Positions 35,049 through 44,400 of a DNA stretch of 64,000 bases are shown one piece after another. A model generated the notes under the pieces. That model saw only the letters and a program-made list of their open reading frames with translations, searched no databases and was not told the origin of the DNA. The stretch's first letter is position 1. Every line of letters starts with the position of its first letter. The position numbers and the translations under genes were made by a program. The DNA is from an uncultured Victivallales bacterium (GTDB taxonomy: Bacteria > Verrucomicrobiota > Lentisphaeria > Victivallales > UBA1829): assembly GCA_934661375.1 (NCBI GenBank), contig CAKUJH010000017.1, positions 6,395 to 70,394 on the forward strand. Reading direction: 5' to 3'.

Positions 35049-35585
35049 TCAAAACAGAATGGAACCGTCTTCCAGTTTCCGGACGGTGAAAGTTGTTCCG
35101 TCGAAAAAACCGAAAGTCTGCGGGAAATTCTGTTTTGGCAGGGAAATCGAACCCGGATTGAAAATCGTCAGCCCGCAGTCCAGTTTTTTCAGCCTCGGAA
35201 TGTGGGTATGTCCATGCACCAGCACTGTACCCTGCGGCATTGGCGGCAGATTGTTTTCATTCCAGCGGTGTCCATGAGTCAGGAACATGCGCACGGAATC
35301 CGTGACCAGTTCGGAAAAGTCCGCCATGATTGGAAATTCCAGCAGCATCTGATCAACTTCCGCATCGCAGTTGCCGCGAACCGCAATGATGTCGTTCTTC
35401 CGGGCGTTCAGCAGTGTGACCACCTGTTTCGGATCATACTGCACCGGAACGCCGTTGCGCGGTCCGTGATAGAGTGCGTCGCCCAGCAGTACCAGACGGT
35501 TGGGCTGGAGGGTAGGCAGATAGGAAAAAAGTTTTTCCAGAGTGGCGGGGACTCCGTGAATATCGGAAAAGAACAGAATTTTCAT
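35049..35585 (-). CDS. YfcE-type metallophosphodiesterase
   Basis: A 178-residue calcineurin-like phosphoesterase. Metal-binding motifs appear in order: FFSDIHG at the N-terminus, LLGDALYHGPR, VRGNCDAEVD, LTHGHRW and VHGHTHIP, with NPGSIS after. The start at 35585 has a near-ideal GAAGGAGATATACC site; the frame is open 42 codons further upstream but without one. YfcE enzymes hydrolyse phosphodiesters; the physiological substrate is unknown. Confidence 0.92.
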   Translation of the reverse strand: MKILFFSDIHGVPATLEKLFSYLPTLQPNRLVLLGDALYHGPRNGVPVQYDPKQVVTLLNARKNDIIAVRGNCDAEVDQMLLEFPIMADFSELVTDSVRMFLTHGHRWNENNLPPMPQGTVLVHGHTHIPRLKKLDCGLTIFNPGSISLPKQNFPQTFGFFDGTTFTVRKLEDGSILF

Positions 35586-35938
35586 AAGGTATATCTCCTT
35601 CAGTTTTTGCAGTGTACTATAGCACTGTTCTGCGGAAATTCCAGTCGCCGGCAATCTGAACGGCGGTTGTGTCCCGAAGGAAAAATCAGATTTTTTTTGT
35701 TTCCGGTGCATAAAAGACGTTTTTTCAGCGAATCAGTTGTTTGAAAAGAAAACAAAGTCCGGCTCACGCGGAAATTGATCGGTCAGCCTGGGGGGAGATG
35801 TCCGATGAATGGATGCCGGGGCGGAAATTCGGAAAAAGAGGCGGCGGTTGAACTGCGGGAGGTCTCCGGACAGATTCCGGCGGCTGCAAAGGGAGGGAGG
35901 AACCGTCCCGGAAAAGATGCGGATTTTCAGGACTTTTG

Positions 35939-35989
35939 ACTCCGGAAACGGGATTTTTCATGGAAATCTCTTTTCCGGAGTGTTTTTTT
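35939..35989 (+). terminator. Orphan rho-independent terminator
   Basis: ACTCCGGAAA (35939-35948) pairs with TTTCCGGAGT (35972-35981), followed by G and T7. No plus-strand protein gene ends upstream of it. The 559-bp stretch 35586-36144 otherwise holds a promoter and a palindrome for the pseudopilin gene; the part before the terminator (about 35740-35938) shows no convincing protein gene. Confidence 0.7.
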
Positions 35990-36062
35990 GAATCCAGACT
36001 GCTTTGCAAATCCATCCGTGCATTTTTTTTGAAAAAATCTTGAAAAAAATAATTTTTCCTGC

Positions 36063-36090
36063 TTGAAAAAATAGTTAGACGCGGTTAAAT
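36063..36090 (+). promoter_or_regulatory. Promoter of the pseudopilin gene
   Basis: TTGAAA (36063-36068), 16-bp spacer, TTAAAT (36085-36090). A 7-bp inverted repeat overlaps its spacer and start region. Confidence 0.5.
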
Positions 36091-36104
36091 TAGGCTTGTC
36101 TAAC
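36074..36104. promoter_or_regulatory. Putative operator (inverted repeat around -10)
   Basis: GTTAGAC (36074-36080) and GTCTAAC (36098-36104), 17 bp between arms, straddling the -10 box of the pseudopilin promoter. Arm spacing places both arms near one helix face, as expected for a dimeric repressor. Confidence 0.45.
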
Positions 36105-36144
36105 AAAAAGTGGATGCGGTTGTTTCCCGAAAGGATGGATCGAT

Positions 36145-36915
36145 ATGAAAATTTGGGGAAATTTCAGAATACAGCAGAAGAAGCGCACTGCCGGATTTAC
36201 GCTGGTGGAACTCCTTCTGGTTATTGCGATTATCGCTTTGCTGGCGGCATTGCTGATGCCTGCTTTGCAGAAAGCCCGCGCCAAGGCGCAGTACATTGCC
36301 TGTGTGGCGAATTATAAACAGATGTCGCTGGCATATACCATGTATGGAACAGATTACAAGAATGTTCCGAGCGGCAGGATTCTGGGGCGGGGACCGCTGG
36401 GAATTCGCTATCCCTACGGATATGACGATGGCCGCGGCGGCGGTCCGGAAATTTACGGATTCCCGTCTGCGTTGGCTCCTTATACCGGGAAAAGCTGGAA
36501 AATGTGGCGCTGCCCTGCCACTCGGCCCAACATCGCTGTCAGTTATCATTCCAATAATACGGTGCTTAATGAGATCGGCAGAGGTTATGAGACTGTTGAA
36601 AGTTTCACGGATCCTTCGGTCCGGATTCCTAAAACCTATAAGAATCTGCATCGTCCGGAAGTCGGTTCACTTCAGATTATCGGAGAAAACAATTACAAGC
36701 CCGGAGCATACCGGACTGGCGTTTACGATGTCAGCGGTGTAGACGATGCCGGCGAGACTTTGAAAATCCGGGTATTCGGACACAGCCGCGGCGCACCGCC
36801 TCCGTACACCGGAGTGGGAACAGATCTTCATCTTACGGCGGACGGTACTGTCGTGCTTGAGGGCATCTGGACAAAATGGAAGTATGGAAACTATCAGGGC
36901 AAAAATCTGTTCTGA
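36145..36915 (+). CDS. Pseudopilin-like protein (prepilin-type N-terminus)
   Basis: A 256-residue secreted or surface protein with a type IV prepilin leader: basic residues, then GFTLVELLLVIAIIALLAAL; cleavage would follow the Gly, and Glu+5 is present. The remaining ~210 residues form a globular domain of the kind common in Lentisphaerota and Planctomycetota (SYHSNNTVLNEIG, GHSRGAPPPY, LHLTADGTVV). It is probably handled by a type II secretion/type IV pilus-like machine whose genes are not in this window. It has its own promoter with a possible operator. Confidence 0.85.
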   Translation: MKIWGNFRIQQKKRTAGFTLVELLLVIAIIALLAALLMPALQKARAKAQYIACVANYKQMSLAYTMYGTDYKNVPSGRILGRGPLGIRYPYGYDDGRGGGPEIYGFPSALAPYTGKSWKMWRCPATRPNIAVSYHSNNTVLNEIGRGYETVESFTDPSVRIPKTYKNLHRPEVGSLQIIGENNYKPGAYRTGVYDVSGVDDAGETLKIRVFGHSRGAPPPYTGVGTDLHLTADGTVVLEGIWTKWKYGNYQGKNLF

Positions 36916-37060
36916 TCAGATGAAACAGAAATGAAACAATCCGAAAATAAAAATACAAGGAGGTGCTATCCGCCGCTATATTTTTTCCGGTTCCGGTTTC
37001 TCCGGAACAGTTCAATGATTTATTTCAATTTTAATGCAAACCACAGGAGTTTTCCACAAA

Positions 37061-39646
37061 ATGTCGGAACTATCGATGACCAGCATGAATGGCGGAGTGC
37101 AGATTGTCTCCTCCGCGCTGAATGAACAACAGATTGTATATCTCGATTTCGATGGCGAGATCACCCGTTACAGCGGCGAGACCGAACAGTTTGATGTTAC
37201 GGTGAAAAATGCCGGAATGTCCGAATCCAAAATCGCGGACATCCTGTCCCGTCTGAATGAAAAATACGCATCCCGCGGTGTCCGTTTCACCGCCACCCGT
37301 CCGGTTTCGGGCGACTATTCCACTGTGTATGTGGGACGCAGCAGCGACATTGCATACACCGGTCTGGCAGAGACCGTTGACGCGGGCAATCAGAATAAGA
37401 ACGACAATGCGTTTGTCAATCTGGACAATTCCACATCTGCGGAAAAAGTCGCGGAAGTCATATCCCATGAAGTGGAGCATATTGTTTTCGGCGCGACTCA
37501 CGGAGGCGAAGGGCTGGAAGCCTACGCCGCCCGGAATGACATCTGGAACGGCAGCTCCGTTTCCGGTCTTACCATCGGGGCAAACTATTACCTGAATGAT
37601 ACGGCAAAGTATCAGTCGAATTACGGCTCTGCGCCGGAAAATCCGCATGCGTATATGGACAGCTGCCACGTGGTGGAAGGCGGCTCCCTGTACGTCAGCA
37701 GCGGCGGTATCGCCACCAATATCACGGCGGATGAATATTCCACTCTGGTGTTCTACGTTGCTCCGGACACGGTGTTTGAAGGCACATCCAATGGCGTGGC
37801 GTTCAGTCTGCGCGACGGCGTTCTTTCCGGTTATGTCAACAGCGGCGGCAGCAACACGGCTGCTGTAAATATTCTGAGCGGGGGGACCGCTACGGATATT
37901 ACCAATATTCGCGGCTGGGTTCGTGTTTCCAGCGGCGGTTTCCTTTCCAACTGCTATGCATCCGGCGGCGGCGTGAATATCGCCGGCAATGCGGAAAATG
38001 TGGTGCTGGAAGACGGCGTTACGCTGATGCTGTCAGTGCAGAAGGATACCAATGTTTCTCTGATTTCCGGCGGAATTCAGATTAATGTCAAGGATGGCTT
38101 GCTTACGGATTACACCATCGGCAACGGAACCAGCAACGCCTGGCTTTATGTTGCCAATGGCGGCCGGGTTTCCAACGTCGTGACCAATAATAAAGGCTGG
38201 CTCGGTGTTTCCGGGGGCATCATCGAAAATGCCACGGTCAATTCCGGCGGAAAATTTGATTTGCGTTCTGCCGGTTCGGCGACGGGAACCGTTGTCAATT
38301 CGCAGGGACAGCTGACTGTTTCCAACGCCGGTACGGTCATTGCGGATACAGAAATCAAGATTGGCGGCACCATGAAAGTGATTGGCGGCAAAGTTACTGG
38401 AACGCTGGAAATTGAAAAAGGCGGGACGGTAACGATCAGTGCCGGCGTGAATATGGATTTGAATATCAGCGTGCGGAGTACGGAAGACAGCGCGCTGTTC
38501 AATGATTATTCCCTGATCAGCAACGGCGACAAGGGCGACTGGACGATCACGGTTGACGCCAAACAGGCGGACGGCACGTATCAGCTGATGGGCAACGCCG
38601 GTTCGTTCAGCAATACGATCACGATTCAGGATACGGAACTGACGAAGCTCGGAACGATTCAGGTCGGCTCCGATCTGACAGTCGGCGACACGATTTATAG
38701 TCTGGTCAAAAACAACGGAGTGCTGGAACTGACGATTACCAATCCGCAGCCGGAACCGGCGGGTCCGGTCCGTATGGATTTGAACGGCGACGGCATTGCG
38801 GATGTCATCATGACCAGTCCGACCGAAGGCGCGGCGCGCTGGACGATGGGCAAGGACGGCACGCCCGCAGCGTGGGACAAACTTTCCGCTCTGCCGGGCA
38901 GCTGGCAGATTTTCGACGCGGTGGATATGAACGGCGACAAGCTGGCGGATATCGTGCTGTACGATCAGCCGAACAACGAAGTCGGACTCTGGACGATGGG
39001 TCAGGACGGCGTGAGCGGCTTTGAATCCGTGGCGAAACTTTCCGAAGGCGACAGTCTGGTAACGGTCCGCGACTTCGACGGAGACAAGACTCCCGATCTG
39101 CTGGTGCGTCAGGCGGACGGCTCGGTCGGCGTGTACGGATCGGGCAAGTTCACTGCGATGTCGAAAGACTGGAACATTGCGGGCGTCGGCGACCTGAACG
39201 GCGACGGTATTGCGGACCTGCTGCTGCGCAACGATTCGGAAGGCAACGGCGAATCGCATATCGGAGCATGGGTGATGAGCGCGGACGGACCGTCCTGGCA
39301 GGATTACGGATACGTGAATCCTGAAAACGGGATTGTCGGCCTGGGCGATTTCAACGGCGACGGTGTGGCGGATGTGCTGTTCAACACCAACGGTTCGTAT
39401 GGTGCCTGGATCATGAATTCCGACGGAAGCATCAACGGATGGAAATCGTTCTGCGACTTCCCGGATACGTTGAAAGTGGCATATATCAGCGATTACAACG
39501 GCGATGGAATCGACGATCTGCTGGTGAGCAACGGCGATGACATTGCGGCGGTCTGGGTGGACGCGAGCGGAGAAAATACGAAGCTCGAATGGAAACCCGC
39601 GGGAACGACATCTTCCTGGAGTATCGGCATAGCCGGCCAGGTCTGA
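37061..39646 (+). CDS. HExxH metalloprotease-like protein with AIDA-like and FG-GAP repeats
   Basis: An 861-residue modular protein. Residues ~20-180 resemble a zinc metalloprotease: VISHEVEHIVFG supplies HExxH, followed by a HGGEGLEAYAARN stretch. Residues ~200-480 are glycine-rich AIDA-type passenger repeats (YVSSGGIATNI, NILSGGTATDI, YVANGGRVSNV). Residues ~575-860 hold six FG-GAP repeats with DxNGDGxxD calcium loops, likely a beta-propeller. No signal peptide is visible and no autotransporter barrel follows. The start at 37061 uses AGGAG at 11 nt; an ATG at 37034 is in frame. Confidence 0.75.
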   Translation: MSELSMTSMNGGVQIVSSALNEQQIVYLDFDGEITRYSGETEQFDVTVKNAGMSESKIADILSRLNEKYASRGVRFTATRPVSGDYSTVYVGRSSDIAYTGLAETVDAGNQNKNDNAFVNLDNSTSAEKVAEVISHEVEHIVFGATHGGEGLEAYAARNDIWNGSSVSGLTIGANYYLNDTAKYQSNYGSAPENPHAYMDSCHVVEGGSLYVSSGGIATNITADEYSTLVFYVAPDTVFEGTSNGVAFSLRDGVLSGYVNSGGSNTAAVNILSGGTATDITNIRGWVRVSSGGFLSNCYASGGGVNIAGNAENVVLEDGVTLMLSVQKDTNVSLISGGIQINVKDGLLTDYTIGNGTSNAWLYVANGGRVSNVVTNNKGWLGVSGGIIENATVNSGGKFDLRSAGSATGTVVNSQGQLTVSNAGTVIADTEIKIGGTMKVIGGKVTGTLEIEKGGTVTISAGVNMDLNISVRSTEDSALFNDYSLISNGDKGDWTITVDAKQADGTYQLMGNAGSFSNTITIQDTELTKLGTIQVGSDLTVGDTIYSLVKNNGVLELTITNPQPEPAGPVRMDLNGDGIADVIMTSPTEGAARWTMGKDGTPAAWDKLSALPGSWQIFDAVDMNGDKLADIVLYDQPNNEVGLWTMGQDGVSGFESVAKLSEGDSLVTVRDFDGDKTPDLLVRQADGSVGVYGSGKFTAMSKDWNIAGVGDLNGDGIADLLLRNDSEGNGESHIGAWVMSADGPSWQDYGYVNPENGIVGLGDFNGDGVADVLFNTNGSYGAWIMNSDGSINGWKSFCDFPDTLKVAYISDYNGDGIDDLLVSNGDDIAAVWVDASGENTKLEWKPAGTTSSWSIGIAGQV

Positions 39647-39661
39647 ATCTGACCCTCTCTC

Positions 39662-39702
39662 AAACGCACGGACGGTTCTCCTTTTCCGTCCGTGCGTTTT
39701 TT
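39662..39702 (+). terminator. Terminator of the metalloprotease/adhesin gene
   Basis: A 14-bp stem (AAACGCACGGACGG with CCGTCCGTGCGTTT), 10-nt loop and T-run, 16 bp past the stop at 39646. Confidence 0.9.
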
Positions 39703-39710
39703 CGCGTACA

Positions 39711-39748
39711 TAGTAAAAAGAAAAACCCCGGAACATGCATGTCCGGGG
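39711..39748 (-). terminator. Terminator of the secreted protein gene
   Basis: CCCCGGA (39726-39732) pairs with TCCGGGG (39742-39748); on the minus strand it is followed by TTTTT-C-TTTTT. It lies 26 bp past the stop at 39775. Confidence 0.85.
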
Positions 39749-39774
39749 CAATGTTTCAGCAGCAGTTCTGTGCG

Positions 39775-40575
39775 TTACTGAATGTCGAGGGAAATATCTT
39801 TGAGTTCCGTGATCAGCTGTTCGCCCGACCAGTTGACGAGGATCACGAGCTGAGCCTGCACTGTGCCGATCGGCCAGCGGGAGCTGTACCAGACGCCTTT
39901 CGTGTCCAAACCTTTGATGGAGCCGGAAAGTGTTCTCCAGTCTGTGCCGACGTGTGCAGCGCCGCCGGTATAAATATATCCGCCGTGAATCTGTTCGCGG
40001 ACTTTGGTTCCTGCCGCGACATCTTTGAGCAGCGGATTGTTGAAAGTGATTTCCCAGTTGTCGCCTTTCTTGACCGCGTCTTTCACTCCTGTAACAAGAA
40101 TATTATAGTTGGGAAGGTCGGAAAGATCCTCTTTGGCGTCTTTCATAAATGAATGGAATGTGCCTTTTTTGACTTTGGAGGCGTCTTTGACCAGCAGAAC
40201 CGTGTCGCCTTTTTTGGCGTCCGCGACAACCGTTGTGAGCGTGGACGGGACGCAGTTGACGTTTACCGAGTTGATGGGACGTCCGTTTTTGTCAAACGCA
40301 TTGAACCCGAACAGCACCCAGGAGGTCTTTTTATCCTGTGCGTCTTTGGCGCGCACGGTGGCTTTGATCGTGTAGGTTTTGCCCGGGTCGACCGTGAATC
40401 TGGCGGCATTGAGGAAAGTTCTTTTCTGCCGGACGGTCAGGACCCCGTCGGCATCCGAAACGCCGGTCGCCTTTGCCCAGTCGGACGCTTTATTGTAGGT
40501 TTGGGTTTGAGCGGAGAGCGTACCGGCGGAAAGCAGGGCGGCGGCACCGAGCAGAAGAGTCATGCTGACTTTCAT
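39775..40575 (-). CDS. Secreted beta-sandwich-like protein of unknown function
   Basis: A 266-residue protein with a signal peptide (MKVSMTLLLGAAALLSAG, cleavage near the SAQ site). The mature part has TYTIKATVRAKDAQDKKTSW and a C-terminal NWSGEQLITELKDISLDI pattern, resembling carbohydrate-binding jelly-roll modules. The middle has unusually many Lys/Asp residues. It has its own promoter and terminator. Function unknown; ligand binding at the cell surface is inferred. Confidence 0.65.
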   Translation of the reverse strand: MKVSMTLLLGAAALLSAGTLSAQTQTYNKASDWAKATGVSDADGVLTVRQKRTFLNAARFTVDPGKTYTIKATVRAKDAQDKKTSWVLFGFNAFDKNGRPINSVNVNCVPSTLTTVVADAKKGDTVLLVKDASKVKKGTFHSFMKDAKEDLSDLPNYNILVTGVKDAVKKGDNWEITFNNPLLKDVAAGTKVREQIHGGYIYTGGAAHVGTDWRTLSGSIKGLDTKGVWYSSRWPIGTVQAQLVILVNWSGEQLITELKDISLDIQ

Positions 40576-40637
40576 CTGTACTTCCTTTCATTTTGAGAGT
40601 TTCTGTAAAATCGGTATTGCAAAACTTGATTATGAAC

Positions 40638-40665
40638 ATTATAACACGTCTGATTTCAATTTCAA
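40638..40665 (-). promoter_or_regulatory. Promoter of the secreted protein gene
   Basis: On the minus strand: TTGAAA (40660-40665), 16-bp spacer, perfect TATAAT (40638-40643), about 60 bp upstream of the start. Confidence 0.65.
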
Positions 40666-40727
40666 GCGAAGATTTCCGGCAGATCGTCTTTTGATGCGAA
40701 ATAATCCATAAAAAAAACGAAAAATGC

Positions 40728-40755
40728 TTGCCAAACGGAAAATCAGCAGTATCTT
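40728..40755 (+). promoter_or_regulatory. Promoter of the ThuA-like gene
   Basis: TTGCCA (40728-40733), 16-bp spacer, TATCTT (40750-40755), about 28 bp upstream of the start codon. Confidence 0.5.
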
Positions 40756-40783
40756 TACTGCATAAAAATATCTGGAGGACCGA

Positions 40784-41443
40784 ATGATTTATTTTTTTGC
40801 GGACAACCATTACGGGGTGTTTCCCGGCAAAGTGATTTATGAACATCTGCCGGAAAAATTGCGGACCCGGATTCTTTTTTACTGCGATGAATGGGCTGCT
40901 CTGGAACATTCCGACTGGGATTCGGACTGTGAACTGCTGCTCCTGAATATGATCGGCGGGACCTGCGATCAGCCGCATCCGGGAATGGACGCGGAAAAAC
41001 GGGTGCGGCGTTACCTGGAACGCGGCGGCAATATGCTGCTGCTCCATGGATCCAGCGCGGCGTTCTGGCAATGGGACTGGTGGCGCGAACTGCCCGGAGA
41101 ACGCTGGGTGCGTCCTCATGATCCCGACGGAGCTGCACCTTCCACTCATCCGCGCAAGCCATACCGGGTAACCCTGTCCAAGACCCGGCATCCGCTGGCG
41201 GAACGTCTTGCGGAAATGGAACTGCCGGAAGATGAGATTTATACGGAATTGGAGAACACCTGTCCGTGCATGAGACTGATGGAAACCCATATTGAAGAAG
41301 GCACCTTCGTGCAGTGCTGTGAAGCCGTGTCGCCCTGGGGCGGCAGACTGGTCAGTTTCATTCCGGGGCATTCCCCGGCTGTTACCGGTGATCCTGTTCT
41401 GATCGGCAACATTTCCGTTCTGATTGATTATCTGCTGGCATAA
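40784..41443 (+). CDS. ThuA-like domain protein
   Basis: A 219-residue cytoplasmic protein with the class I glutamine-amidotransferase-like fold of ThuA: RYLERGGNMLLLHGSSAAFW near residue 80-100, GERWVRPHDPDG, and a C-terminal VSFIPGHSPAV that matches the ThuA histidine region. ThuA homologues act in sugar utilisation, but the enzymatic role is uncertain. GGAGG lies upstream. It is a single-gene unit closed by a bidirectional terminator. Confidence 0.7.
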   Translation: MIYFFADNHYGVFPGKVIYEHLPEKLRTRILFYCDEWAALEHSDWDSDCELLLLNMIGGTCDQPHPGMDAEKRVRRYLERGGNMLLLHGSSAAFWQWDWWRELPGERWVRPHDPDGAAPSTHPRKPYRVTLSKTRHPLAERLAEMELPEDEIYTELENTCPCMRLMETHIEEGTFVQCCEAVSPWGGRLVSFIPGHSPAVTGDPVLIGNISVLIDYLLA

Positions 41444-41483
41444 AAAACGGCTGTTTCCTTTGATGAGGGAGACAGCCGTTTTT
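41443..41483. terminator. Bidirectional terminator
   Basis: AAAAACGGCTGT (41443-41454) pairs with ACAGCCGTTTTT (41472-41483). The left arm begins at the last base of the ThuA-like stop codon, and the T-runs serve both convergent genes. Confidence 0.85.
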
Positions 41484-41499
41484 CGGGAGCTTCGTTCTT

Positions 41500-44400
41500 T
41501 TATTCTGCAGAGAAGACCGCGGAGAACGCCCTTTTTCCGCCGGGCGGAATGATGACCGGCTGATAGAACGGTTCAAAAGTGGCACATGCCATGTCGGCAG
41601 TGTCCCAGACCGCCGCACCGCCGAAAGTCTGCGCCGGATCGAAACTGCAGCGCAGCACCGGACCGTCTTTCATCACAAACCGGAACTCATTGCCGGAAAT
41701 TTTCACGGAATCTTGCTTGACGCAGAACAGACTCCGCAGTTTTTTCTCCGCGGCGGGATCGCAATTCATTTTCAGCAGCGTGAATGTTTCCGGACGTTTG
41801 AGGAAACTGCCGCCGCATTCAATGCCGTTGCCGGAATGTCCGTTCCACGCCAGCGGCTGAAGGAACCAGCGGTAGCCGACTTCATTCATTGCCACGGCCT
41901 GCGTGTTATTGAGTTCGACCGCGAATTCGACTTTTTTCAGATCTGGAGAGAAGCGGACCGTTTTGACAATTTTCAGACCCGCCAGCTGCGGATAATTGCG
42001 GACATTGGTGGTGAATTCCGCAGTGACGGAAAGACCGTTCGCAGAGATTTTCTGACCGGTAACGCGGTAATTGGCATCCGCGACCATGCCGATTCTGCCG
42101 GGAGACCAGAAAGCGGACATGCCGAAACGGGACGCCATCGGTTTTTGACCGTCGAGCGACCAGAGTTCCAGCGACATGCCACGTGGATTCAGCAGAGCGG
42201 AATTTTTTCCGGAGCTGATTTCCAGCATGGTCATGCCGTTCTTTTTCGCCGGTTTGCAGGAAAGCGCGCCGGAACTCTGGCTTTTGAGTTCGCCGATGTC
42301 GTTTTCCGCATGAAGAGCCTTATCCCGTGCGGCTTCCGCTTCCGCCGCAGACTGATTGTCTTTGCGGCAGCGTTCGAGCTCACGGAGCATATCCGCCGCA
42401 GTAACGGCTTTGGCAGATGATTTCGTTTCCGGTTCAATTTCGAAAAAGACCCAGCGCATGGCTCCGGCATGAAGCAGAATGCCGTCCGCCAGATCCTTTC
42501 CGGTGAAACTCTGTCCGGCGGTTTTGACAAACTGGCGGTCAAAGGCTTTTTCCCGAACCGAATACTTTTTGGCCGGATTCAGACCGGGGACGGAAAGTTT
42601 GAAAACGACATCGCCTTTTTCCCAGAAATTGCCGACAGCCGCCAGAATTCTGCCGTCTTTTTCAAAGGCGGCAATCTGGAGCAGATCGCTTTTCTTGACG
42701 TCCGGCAGGAATTTCGGTTCGATGTTTTCCGCCGGTGCAGGGAAGGGCGACTGCGGTACAGCAGAGACACCGGATAACGGTTTGCCGTTCATGACCAGCT
42801 CTTCATTGGCGGCGATCAGCGCATTGCTGTCGGCGAAAGCCTGCCAGTAGCGGTGATCGTAACCGCGCGGGAAGAAATAGAGGACCGAGGCATCGTATCC
42901 AGCCAGGAACGAGCTGAGCTGATCCATCGCCAGACCTTCCGGCTGTCCCAGCGCTGTAACATCGCACTGACTGCCGTGCGGCATCGCCATGAGTTTTGCG
43001 CGTTTTGCCGGATTCCGGAATGCCTTCCGGTAATCGCGGATCACCCGGCGTGCCATTTCCCAGGTCAGCAGATTGGCGCCTTTGGTGTAGGTGTACGGCT
43101 GGTCTGCGCGGAACCAGACATACGGACCCCAGACGTTCAGCCATTTCAGGCTGTCGGCATATTCATAGGGAGTGTATTCCCATTGTTCGTAGAAATGATT
43201 GGGGTAAATGATGATCTGGTCGGTGCCGACTTCCGGGCAGAAGCCGATCTTGCCGCTGCCGGTTTTCAGACAGTCCTCCTGAATGGTTTTGACCATACGG
43301 GCGTGCTGTTTTGCGCGGAAACGGATGACCTGATCACGGTATTCAAAGCCCGGCTGAACTCTGGCGGGCCAGATGTCTTTGATTTTATCTGCGGAAATGC
43401 CGGCGAATTCTGCAAATTCATCGCGGCAGTTATTGCAGAAACAGCCTTTGTTGATGGTGGCATACGGTTCCCAGTTCGGCACCATGCCGTCGATATTCGC
43501 CAGTGTCTTTTTCAGCACAGGCAGCACTACGGACTGATAATACGGAGTGCGTCTGTAAATTGCTGTCGGACAGGTCATGATGTGTGAACTGTTCAGTACC
43601 GGCTTGCCGTTCTTGTCCAGATAAGTGGCATAAGCGGGACGCTCCGCCGTATCCTGAATTCCGATGCGGTATCCGTTGGCGATGGCATAGGTTTCCGATC
43701 CGATGAGCCGGACGCCGTTCGCCCGGAGCATGGCGGAATATTCCGCATCCGCGTCCATGAGCATCAGCGTTGTTCCGGTGCGTCCGACAAATTCCGCGAT
43801 CCGTTTGTTCAGTTCCGGCTGCTGGAATGTCAAATCGTTGTAGACGGAACTGAAGCCCGTGAAGAACTGTTTCGGGGCGGTGGAACTGCGGAACGCGGGG
43901 AGCATTTTCAATGTGAATGTTTCCGGCGACCCCAGAATTTTGCCGTCTTCCGTGAGATAGTAACGGCAGTTGTTCCAGACCGTTCCGGGCGCGGCATTTC
44001 CGGAAATCATGACGTCGGGGATATTCCAGCCATTGAAGTCCGTGGAATTGCGGATGTACGGAATGATGCCGTCGATGGAGAACTGACTGCGTGTCCATTT
44101 CTGGCCGTTGACGGAAAATTCCGTGCGGCTGATTTCTTTGCCGAAGAAACTGTTGGTTCCGTCCACGGAAATTTCTGCGGGAAGTTCCAGATTCATCCGG
44201 TATCTGCCGGATTGCAGCGTTCCTTTGGGCAGGTTGTTCCGGAATTTGAAACCGAGTACACCGGGAGTGCCGGCTGCAAGGGCAAAAGTGTTGTCCAGCA
44301 GTTTGACGGGGGCAAGTTCCACGGTTACCGGAACCTGATTCCGGTTTTCGATCCGGACCAGCTGCGGGTTGCGGATCTGCACTTTGCCGCAGCCGTCCGC

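Noticed and set aside
35745..35980. RNase P RNA, tmRNA or 4.5S RNA candidate in the gene-free stretch
   Set aside because: Short similarities such as AAAGTCCGGC occur, but the conserved cores and closing stems of these RNAs are absent.
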